A stretch of 64,000 nt of DNA from Archilochus colubris (Eukaryota > Chordata > Aves > Apodiformes > Trochilidae), in the NCBI GenBank assembly GCA_023079485.1, contig CM041083.1, positions 178,764,480-178,828,479 on the forward strand. Direction: 5' to 3'. Made by a program: the position numbers and the translations under genes. The first letter of the stretch is position 1. Each line of letters opens with the position of its first letter. This document shows positions 54,590-64,000 of this stretch, piece after piece. The notes beneath the pieces were generated by a model, which searched no databases, was not told the DNA's origin, and saw nothing but the letters and a program-made list of their open reading frames with translations.

Positions 54590-54990
54590 CTGCCCATCAC
54601 TGTCCATCTGTGTGTCTTGCACTGAAGTTTTAGTACCCCCTTGGCACCCTTTATTTTCTCACCACACATTTACTTACACACATCATCAAATCACTTCTCA
54701 GTTTTCTTTCTGACAAGTTACAGAGGCTGACCTCTAGAAGTCTCTCCTTGTAAGTGGTTTTCTTCAGCTCTCAAACCATTTTTTATGGCTCTTTTCTTCA
54801 TCTGCTCCATTTTTTTGATGTCCTCTTTAAAATACGTCACCTCAGCAGGATGCAGTATTCTAGTGTCAATCTGACCGAGGATGTACACAGAGATAAAATC
54901 GCCTTCTATTCCACTTCACAGTCCTGTTGCTTATACACAGAAGGACCAAATTAGCTCTTTTTACTACAGCAGACAGAAAAATAGGTCCCA
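54590..54990 (-). mobile_element. Old, decayed CR1/L3-like LINE fragment (antisense)
   Basis: In reverse complement the order of features fits the 3' part of ancient amniote CR1-clade LINEs. The segment around 54775-54960 (ATGGCTCTTTTCTTC, then ACGTCACCTCAGCAGGATGC, then CAAATTAGCTCTTTTTACTA) parallels the young CR1 copies position by position but with heavy divergence. No frame survives. The limits are approximate. Confidence 0.6.
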
Positions 54991-56375
54991 CATTTAAGAA
55001 CCAGGAGGCTGGATAGCAGTATTAAAACGAGAAAAATGAAGTCAACATGAAAGCAGAATTACAAACTGGGGCGGCATTAATAGCACAGTGTGATACCAGC
55101 CTGAGCACATTAGTTGAAATGAAATGCTGAGAAAACTGTTTCTTGCTGTTCTTGCTGTTTCTTGCTCTTCAGAGCCTGTGGCCAGCCTGAGCTGCTGCAG
55201 TGTCTCCTCTGGGGTGGGCAGCTGTGCACCCAGAACCTGCAGCTGGGCCAGTGGCCAGGGGAATGTGTCAGGGTGGGTTACTCCTGTGGTGCTTGGCTGA
55301 GTTTGGGAGATGTCTGCTAAATGGTCCCATCACAGCCCCTGGAGGTGTGAGGAAACCTTTGGTCTTTGCTGAGGTCAGGCCCCAGATGGGTGATGCTGAT
55401 CAGCCCTGCAAACTGTGTGGTTCCATCAGGGCTCTGTTTGCATGAAGACAGCCCCAGCCTTTGATGCCTCTCTGTCTTCTGTGTGCAAAATCTTTCACAG
55501 GCAGGAGGGTTTTTCCTAAATTCCTTAATTCCTCTGCCTGCTGATGCTCACTGAATGCAGAGTCACTGTGTCATTTGCAGCTACATTTTCAATACACATC
55601 CTCAGCATAAGCCTCATCTTCCTGTACTAGAGAAAGAGACCTGACCCAAATTGCTCTCAAGTCTCTAAGACTTTCCCTAAAGATGCTCAAGGGTAGCATG
55701 TCCTGTGCCCAGTGGTCAATTTCCTGGTCTTTGAGGGCTTTCTGTGGCTCAGTTTCCTTAGTCTCCTTCTTAATTTCAGTATTTGTAAAACAGGCATAAC
55801 AGCTTCAAGGGGCCACCAAGATGCTCAGATCCCATCCTAAGTTATCTTCTCTGGGTGGCACCTTGTGCTATTGCAAGCTCTGTAATGCTGCTTCTGCTCT
55901 TAGCACCAGGGTGACAAGGTGTCTCCTCCCTTCCTGCTAACCTGCTGGCTCAGTGCTGGCTCTTGACCCCCAGTGCCTGGATGCTCTGGGAACCTGGACA
56001 CCGAGGGCACTCTCAGTCCTGTGCTTGCTGTGCGTTCTTCTCACTGGAGCCATGCAGAAGGGTGTCTTTTCTTCAGGGGAGGAATGGAAGCCATGGAGAG
56101 GAGCACTGGTGGAGAGAGACAAGTGCTGGAGGGGCTGATGGACTGGAGAGAGCCTGGTGGGAGGTCACCAGGATGGATGGGACACATGAAGGATAAGGAG
56201 ATGGTGAGAGAGCTGAGGGGAGGAGGAGAAGGGAAAGGAGAGATCTGATTTTTGCCTACCACCTTATGGGTGGTACTAGGGCTTATGAAGCCAGATCCTT
56301 CTGGGTGGTACATTGTGAAAGGGTGGGAGATAGTGCAGAGAACTCCATTAAGATATAAGGCATCAGGTTGGCACC
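54991..56375. other. Intergenic, nothing recognised
   Basis: About 1.4 kb without a recognised gene. A small imperfect tandem of TTCTTGCTG lies at about 55139-55172. Overlapping open frames at 55937-56313 on both strands are composition effects. Confidence 0.55.
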
Positions 56376-56547
56376 ATGAGAATGGTCAAACACTGGGACA
56401 AGTTGCCCAGAGAGGTGGTAGTGTCTCTGTCCTTGGATGTGTTCAAAGTCATGATGGCCCTGATCAGCTTGCTATCACTGTTACTTAGAGCTGGACTGGG
56501 ACCTGATGACCTCTAGAGGTCCCTTTGAATCATTCATTCATTCATTC
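56376..56547 (+). mobile_element. CR1 LINE 3' end scrap (sense)
   Basis: The end of the reverse-transcriptase ORF is visible (KHWDKLPREVV-like reading with substitutions, near 56385-56430), followed by the short 3' UTR (GATGACCTCTAGAGGTCCCTT). It terminates in four or five ATTC units at 56529-56547. The different 3' tail and sequence point to another subfamily than the 44155 copy. Confidence 0.8.
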
Positions 56548-59500
56548 TCTGATGCATTTGAAGTAACCCATAGTACAGAGGCAGCAAGGTGACAACAACC
56601 ATGATCTCTTGAAATCCGGGCTATGAAGATGGCTCATTGGCATAGCAATAGGATAAAATACCATTCTCCAGCAGCACTGCTTTTATTAAAGAAAGCAGTT
56701 GTGACCTCAGCCCATCAAGCAGTATTTCACCTTGGGAGAGGTCAGTGCACAAAGGAGCTGGAGGAAAAGCTGTGCTGCTGATGTCTTTTTGTCCAGAGAT
56801 GCCCCGTCTGCCCTCCATGCACTATTTGGAGCTCACAGAGGCCCTGGCAGTCAGACCTGGACACTGATGCTCCACCCTTGTGGCATCCTGCCCTGTGATT
56901 TTAATTAGTGCTCAGGTCACTGGCAGTGATGAGGAGACTAGCAAGCATCATTAAGCAAGACTGTAGTGATGTGAGAGGGTGTATAAGGTAGTAGTCATCT
57001 CACCTAGTGCCCAGCTGGCTGACTGCACTCTCCCTGTCATCAGTAGAAGTGTATTCCCCTGGGGAGATTCAGCTCATCCTAAAGTGTGTGTCTAAGGTTG
57101 GCAAGTTGAGAGTGTTGACGATGGTATTTGGAGTTTACTGTCTTGTTACTGTCTATTCTAATCAAAGGGGCAACCTTTGTAGGCTTGGCCAGTGGGAACA
57201 ACCCATTTTGTTGTTTGATTCCAGGTGTTTCTTAAGAAGACACATGGCTCCACATCACTGGGAAGGAACCATGTCCTTGTGAGTGCCAGGCTCACCGCTG
57301 AGCCAATGTTTTGCCCTCATGGGATCAGGAATCAGAGCTTTACGTGGCTAAAGCCAGGGTGGAAAGTCCCATTCCTAATATAATGTGCCATTCTCCTGAA
57401 CTTCTCTTTCAGAATCCTTTTTTTCTGTAGAGGGGAGATGAATAGTTTCACTCCCTGCTGCAAAAAAGCAGTTGCCTTTGATGGAAAAGCAACAGTGCAG
57501 CTTGAATGGCTCTGGCCAGGCTACTGCAGACAGTCACACTCTTCATTGTGTCCCCGTTTTCTTTGTCCATTCCTCAATTTCAGACACCCCCGAGTGCCCT
57601 CACATCTCTCCAAAATGGCATTAATTTCGTTTGCTGACCCTACCTCCTGTGCTGGCAGAGCCTCCTTCTCTCCAAGCACAGCTGTCATGCTACATACTCC
57701 AGGAAAACCTCCTGAGACTTCAGAAAGCATTTTCCTACTATTCAAAGAGAGAAGACAATATCACTGCTTGATTCTCCAAAGCAGCCTTTGTGTGGGTCAA
57801 GAAAACAATTATTCTGACCTCTCAGTGCAATAGGACTGAGAATAAAACCAAGAATATTGGCCTGCATCTAAAAAGATGTGCACTGTCAGCGCAAACCATA
57901 AGAGATACACTTTATATCTGTGGAAATCTCAAAACAAGGTTTTGAAGGATACCTACAAGTGTACAGGCAAACCAGTGTGCAGGAGGATGCTGTGTCAAGG
58001 GAAGGCTCTGTCTTCCTCAGCAATCCTGGTGACCCTGGCACTCAACACACTTTATTTTGCTGTAAAATGTCATTGATGGAAAAGCAGACTTGAGATTGTC
58101 CACAGGGTACATGAAATTAAATGTCACATGCAGAAATGACTCCAGCACTGCAAAGCTCTACCTTGTTTTTAAATTTGTGATTCTGCACTTCCAGCCCTGT
58201 GTGATGTCATGGAGATGTCATCTCATGATGTTTCTTGTATTTTCATGAAAATATGATCTGATTTTAGGTCACAGGGATGGAGCCAGTGTCCCTTATCTGC
58301 AGGGCTGCTGGAAGGAGGACAGATGTTAGTACATTTAGTTCAGCTTCTAGGATGTCTTCACTATGGTTTCCTGTTCCTTGATGTGTTTCTCCTAAGCTGA
58401 TACTCCATAGCACTTCAGCCCCAGGGCTTCTGCTCCTTCTAACTGAGGTGCAAGACTGAAGAGCTGCAAATATTGTACAAACTGCCAGCCAGCTCCATCA
58501 GCACCGTGTCTGTGGGTCTGGAAGGTCCTGAAGCCACAGGTCACACGGGGACCGTTCATTGCCAGAGCCTGGAAACTGCTCTGGAGGAGATGTCTCAAAA
58601 GTGGAGCCTGATGGAAAAACCTCTTTTCCTGCTACCATAGAAACTGAACAGACTTAACAACAACTTGTTACTTCTCTCGTCTCCAACAGCTCAGCATCTG
58701 AAGTGTCTTGACCTATGAAGATATTTGCATTATGTATCACCCGATAGCTAGAGAAATGGGATTGAAGGAAAAAAAGAAGAGGAAAGTGCCAAAGCTCTTG
58801 TGAAGCTGCTGGACAATGGGGAGACTATTGGGAATTGGAGGTGTTTCTCTGGAATTATAAGCAAGGGAACAGAGAATCCAAAAAGAAATTGTTGGCCAAG
58901 AGGAGATGACTGTGGGTGTGGAAGAAACCCAGTGGGTGGCTCTGAGCTTAAGTGGGTGATGAGCATAAGCTGCAGAACCAGCAGAGATGCAGGTTTCAAG
59001 GATATGTTGTTCTTGGACAGCATTTTCCCTCCAGCACTCCATTTCTTTCTGATAACCACACTAATGTGAAGCTGCATTTCCTGGGGAGCATCAGCTGTTA
59101 CTGGAGTCCCATCTCATGAAGTACCTGTGGGAAATGAGGGCCCTTGGCCCCCTTGCTCCAGCCAGCCCCATCATTCCCAACACCTGCAAGAAAATGAGGC
59201 CAGCCACAGTGAAGGTGGGATGTTGCAGTGAGTCAGCAGCTTTGTGAGCTGAAATGTCCTCTGACATTCACCTCAATCCTTCTGCTGATGCTTTCGGGAA
59301 AAAAAAATATTAATTGCATTTTTAAATGACTATTTGCCTCTTAGCAAAGCACCCAATACAAAAAAATCCTGTCTGCTGTTGTTTTTAAAGCTCCAAGACC
59401 TGCAAATGATCTGCAGAGTTCCCAGACTGCCCAGGGGCTACAGTAAATTTTACAGATTTGCAGAGATGGAAGCAGCAGAACCAGGGTTTGCCAAGCTCCT

Positions 59501-62500
59501 TGCTCTGCAGCCAGTGAGAGCTGCCACACTGCAATTTAATTCTTGAAGACAAAACCATTGTTCAGAACAACCCAACATGACACCTAGACACAGCTCTATA
59601 GATGCCATTCAGATGGTTTTTACAGCTTCTGACATCTTCCTGAGAACATCCACCACTTTGGGTACCACAGGTGGTAGTTTTAGAGCATTTTTACATATAT
59701 TTCTCCCATTCTAACTAGCTTTGGTCAACCTATGTACTGAGTGAAGACAAGCAGGATGTGAAAAACTAACAGTATGAGGTAAAAACAACCCCTGAAACCT
59801 AGAAAATCATGGCAATACCAGAGATTTACCACACAGCATCTGCCAATCACAAGCATTAGATGACACTTGTGTCTGAAGGATTTCCTTCTCCCATCAAACA
59901 GCTGCACCATCACCCCAGAGTGACTCTCATTTAGGGGCTGGCATCTCAAGAGCTGCTGAACATGTCCTGAAAATCTGTGAACTTGTGCATTATTTGTGCT
60001 GTGCTCTCACAGGCATGGTGCAAAACTGCTGCTGTGGTGGTTGTATGATCCAGCTTCCCAGAAAAAAGCCAGAGGATTCATGGAGGAAAGGGGAGGAAGC
60101 ACGGTCTCCAGAACCAAAAGGAACAATGACATTTCAATGCCCTTATTGTCATCTACCCTGGCAAATATGAAATTTCTTTCACTGAAACCAGATGAAATTT
60201 CTAGTATACAAAACTTTCCAGCCAAACTCTGCTGATGTTGGCCTTGCTAGCTTCAAGGGCATGGAGCAGGAGTGAGGAGCATCCCTCCTGGATGTCACTG
60301 TCCCATATGGCAACTCAAAGGCGTTCAGGTTTTATCAACAAGAAGATCCTGTACATGGACACAGAGCCACAGGCAACTTTCTGAGCCATCCCTACTGGGC
60401 ATGGTGATGGTTCCTTGCTGTGCTGGTGGTATCTGTAGCTTAGTGCCTGGAGCTTCTGCAATTCAGCAGCTGAGGCTGCTGCAGCTGGTGGCTGTGGAGC
60501 AGGGAGTAGAGCTTCATGTTTCTGGCAGCAATGGTCACACACGTGTGACAGAAGAGGGACATTGCTGCAGACCCCATCCAACATCTTGCACTCACTGCTG
60601 TCCATACCAGGCTGCAGCCCTCTCCATATCTACTTCAATTTAAATTCAGGGCCACACACAAGAAGGTGGCATAAAAATGAGTGATTCGGCAGCAGCTGCT
60701 CCAGCACAATTTGTTTTTTTCTTGTTACCTGCTTTTCCTTTGCTGTCTCAGTGCAGCTACAAGGTACAAAGGGATGCCATGGACAGCTGTGACCACTCCT
60801 ACCAAACCCAGAGATAAGGTGGTCCCATGGGCAGTGCTTGGGTTGCACCTCCCTGCATGCTGATGGGTGGGGAGCACCAGGAAGGCCAGTGCACTGATGA
60901 GGGTTGAGCCAACAGGAAGCAGGGACATGTCCTGGTTTACTGGTGACATGCCACACACCCCCAAGCCACCAGTGACACCCCCCCTCTTCCAGCCTTTGGA
61001 CTGGATGCTTTGAGGAGCAGGGGTCAGGCACAGTTGGCATGGGGCCACAGTCAGTGTCCCACCACCCCTGTGTTACAGGATGTGCCAAAAAAGTCATCGT
61101 GTCACCACACCAGGAATATCACATTGGTGCTGCCAGGGAGTGTGTGTGTGCCCACAGTCTGTGCTGCAGCTGGGAAGGAGGTGCTGGTAGTTGGGTGGTG
61201 GGAAAAGAAAAGATGGTGGGAAAAGAAGATGGAAGGAAGTGTCAGGCAGCAGGGCACTCCGGGTCAATGCTGCACAGCACCAGCAGTTGCTTTCGTGTGC
61301 TGCTGGGGATCCTGGGGCTTGGTGGGGACCCTGCACCAGTGGGAGCCTGCCTAGTGTCACGGTCTGAGCGAGTGCCTGTCCCACCAAGGATGGCTGAGAG
61401 AAGGACAGAGACATGGCTGCCCTGTTGCCAGCACGAGCCTTGTGTTTGTGATTGTGGGTGCCACTGTGTTTTTGGCTGGACAAGCTTTCTGAGTGCAATG
61501 GCTGGCAGTGCTCGAGTAACCTCCAGCATTCATTGCAGCTCTTGCAGTGTGCTGCAGAAGCTTAACTTCCCCTGGGAGAGATTATGAAACAATAAGTTGA
61601 TGGTTTATATGTTTAATGTGGTAGTAAATTAGATGAGGAGCTCAGCATTTAATTGTGAAGCTCAAAAAGTCAGATACTATCCACAAGCCCTTACATCTTC
61701 CCAATGATATTTTGCAAGCCCATGGCACAGGCTGGTCAGAGCTGATTTCTTTCCTCTCCACACATTTTTTTCACAACCAGGGATGATGCTCAGTGCCTGC
61801 AGCAAAGCCTCCAGGAGCAAACTTTTCCATCATGCCCTGCTGACACCAGTGGGATGCACAATCCCTCTGGCAGGCAGCATTCCTGAGCACTGTGGCAACG
61901 CAGTGCACTGATGGGGGCTTGTAGAGCAGTCTGGAGTCCACAGCTCTGTATGGACAGGGCTCTGAGCATCCCCACTTGTCCCCTTTAGTTTTCCTGTTTA
62001 CCCCAGCTGCATTTGCCTACCCAAGCCCTGAATGAACCTGGCCAGGTGGGAAGGGGCCAGACCCAAGGGCTGTTGCCTGTTGAAGCAATGCCATTTATTT
62101 GGCTGAAGAAGTTGCTCCACTTGCTCAGCTGGGTACCTCCTGCCAACACAATGGCATCACTGCATGCAAGCCCTGGATTTTTTGCCAAAAGCCAAAGACA
62201 ACCAAGCAGAGCAGGGCAGTCACAGCTCAGGCAGGTGAGAATTAATGGATACAGAGCTTCTTTGGCAGTCACTATTTACTGTGGACATTATGCTTCCCCC
62301 TTGCAGATCTCCTCTTGCCTCTTTGCAATTATGGGGTCAAAAGCAGAAAACCCTACGAATGTCTCTGCATGTAACCATCATCTTCACCTCTTTTTCCCCT
62401 TGGGTTGTCACATCAATTTGGGCAGCATCCCTGCTACAGCAGGTGCTGGAGGGGGCTCAGCTCTGATACCATCATTCAGACTTACAGCCCCTGGAGCTGC

Positions 62501-64000
62501 TCCAGGAGTCTGTGCATTTGGAGCATTTTTTTTTTATGTTGTACTTTTTTTACCTTATTTTTCTTTCCTCAGCCTTAATATGCATCTTAAGCTCATGTTA
62601 AACTTGTTTACACCCATCAAGAAGATGGCTGGGCTTACCTCTGACAGAAAAGCTTGCTCCTGAGCAGCTCCCACACTGACTCTCTGTGTTGCAGCAAAAG
62701 TATTTAATTCTGAAGAAATAAGTTTTGGACTAAATCTTCTTTTATTCTACCTATTCAGCCAGCTGCTCTGGAATGATTTCTTCTGTGGTGGTTGTTTTGG
62801 TCTGCTTTTCCATAAAGATACTGCATGCATGTGCATTTTACTGAATACTGATGCTGGCACCATGAACTGATCTCCTCTGGAAGGTTTCTTCTCGCATGGG
62901 ACATTACTCACATACATGGGGTCTCCCAAGACTCTGCTTGGGCAACCCTGTCTTCTGGCTGGACTCAGCTAGCAGCATAACCATAAGTGATTTTATTATT
63001 GCTGGACGGTGTCTTTGTCTTGGATCAAACATGAGGGCTTTGGGGTGTGTTTTCAGCATAGTAGTAGCACCTCATAAAGAGGAAAGAGATGACAGGTCTT
63101 TTCCTGTGTTAGCTTTGGCATGGGTCACCCTTCCTCACAAAATAACCTCTTCAATGAAGCTAACAAGGTTTCAATCTAGGCAGGCTACCACAGCTTGGAG
63201 AGGAGGGGAGGAAGAAGGTGTGATCCCTTGGCTTGGTGGTGGAGTGGGGTGTGTTTTTGCTTGTTTTTGTGAAAACCATGATGAGTGCTAATGTGTATTT
63301 GCAGAAGAGGTGCAAAGAGGGGAGCTGGATGTTGGATTTACCCTGGCATCTAGCCTGCTGAGAGGGGTTGCTGGAGGGTGCAGAGCTCTGGCCCTATGCT
63401 AGATAAGAAGTTCTGCTTGCCTCAGACTGGGCAGACTCAGACCCCAGCAGACTGTCATTACGTGACAGAGATAGTGCCATCTGAGCAAATCATCCCATGA
63501 AGCACATCAGCTTTCCAGTAACTTTTAAAGGCACTTGAGTCAGCCCATGCCATCAAATGGATGGTGCCTGAATCCACAGACATCACACACACTGGCCTGG
63601 GACCTTCATTCCACATGTGATTTTTTTTTCTTGGGAAGCAGTATTGACTGCTGCCTCCCTGGTTCAGATGATGGCAGGGGGTGGACACTGGCAGGGGCTG
63701 AAGGACCTCAAGAACATTCATTAATTTGTAGGAAATTAATTAGGGAAAAATGGTGACTGCAAGGGGCAACCAGCAGTGCCAGCTAACTAACCATCCCTGT
63801 CTTACCTCCCTGGCAGATCTCTGAGTGCCTGGGAATGGCTGAACTCAGTCTGCCCTGTTTGAGGCATCCCCACAGCACCAGCCTGTGCCTTGTGCTTATT
63901 TAAAAGCAAACCAGACAGGCAGCAGAATGCTCAAAGAAAAACCCACAGTGTGCATAACAAAGCTCAGAAGCTGCTGTGTTCCACACAGCACCAGTTGCAT
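56548..64000. other. Intergenic, no gene recognised
   Basis: About 7.5 kb. Several longer open frames occur on the + strand (61039-61587, 182 codons; 62013-62663, 216 codons), but none shows a known domain, splice-site pattern or compositional sign of coding. No tRNA or other RNA gene was seen. In mammals the next gene downstream of KATNAL1 is, as I recall, HMGB1; nothing like its HMG boxes is in the window. Confidence 0.55.

Noticed and set aside
61039..61587. 182-codon open frame on the + strand, rich in Cys
   Set aside because: Overlaps an equally open alternative frame (61010-61354) and minus-strand frames; no zinc-finger or other Cys spacing pattern.
62013..62663. 216-codon open frame on the + strand, the longest in the window
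   Set aside because: No family resemblance; overlapping frames on both strands and low-complexity stretches suggest composition rather than coding. Conservation data would be needed to revive it.

Overview
The window is vertebrate, and almost certainly bird, genomic DNA. The evidence is a multi-exon gene with GT-AG introns, many CR1 LINE copies whose 3' ends carry the short ATTCTATG-type tandem typical of avian CR1, and an LTR with a tRNA-Trp-type primer binding site laid out like avian alpharetroviruses. The order or species cannot be read from the sequence.

There is one recognisable protein-coding gene, KATNAL1 (katanin p60 subunit A-like 1, a microtubule-severing AAA ATPase), on the + strand. 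Ten coding exons lie between 8093 and 38052. Spliced together they give an uninterrupted 482-residue protein with every exon phase matching. The non-coding first exon and the promoter are not seen and probably lie left of base 1, so 1-8078 is probably first-intron sequence. A close polyadenylation signal lies 82 bases after the stop codon.

Layout: 1-8078, probable first intron with two sense CR1 copies. 8079-38052, the gene. Its largest intron after coding exon 3 (18897-25586) holds a 236-bp near-perfect palindromic insertion flanked by an exact 6-bp target-site duplication, a separate 19-bp perfect hairpin, an old decayed CR1-like LINE and two GC-rich patches. The intron before the last exon holds an antisense CR1. 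38053-64000 has no recognisable gene. It holds the 3' flank, five LINE fragments of different ages and orientations, a pair of roughly 140-bp direct repeats about 870 bp apart, and a CpG-rich minus-strand retroviral LTR with TATA box, poly(A) signal, primer binding site and a short piece of leader, but no gag, pol or env.

The most unusual object is the palindromic element at 21836-22071. It begins TG and ends CA with a 6-bp duplication like an integrase-inserted LTR, yet it is self-complementary over nearly its full length. Inside the KATNAL1 pre-mRNA it would fold into a hairpin of about 99 base pairs. No CRISPR array, tRNA, rRNA or prokaryote-type operon was seen.
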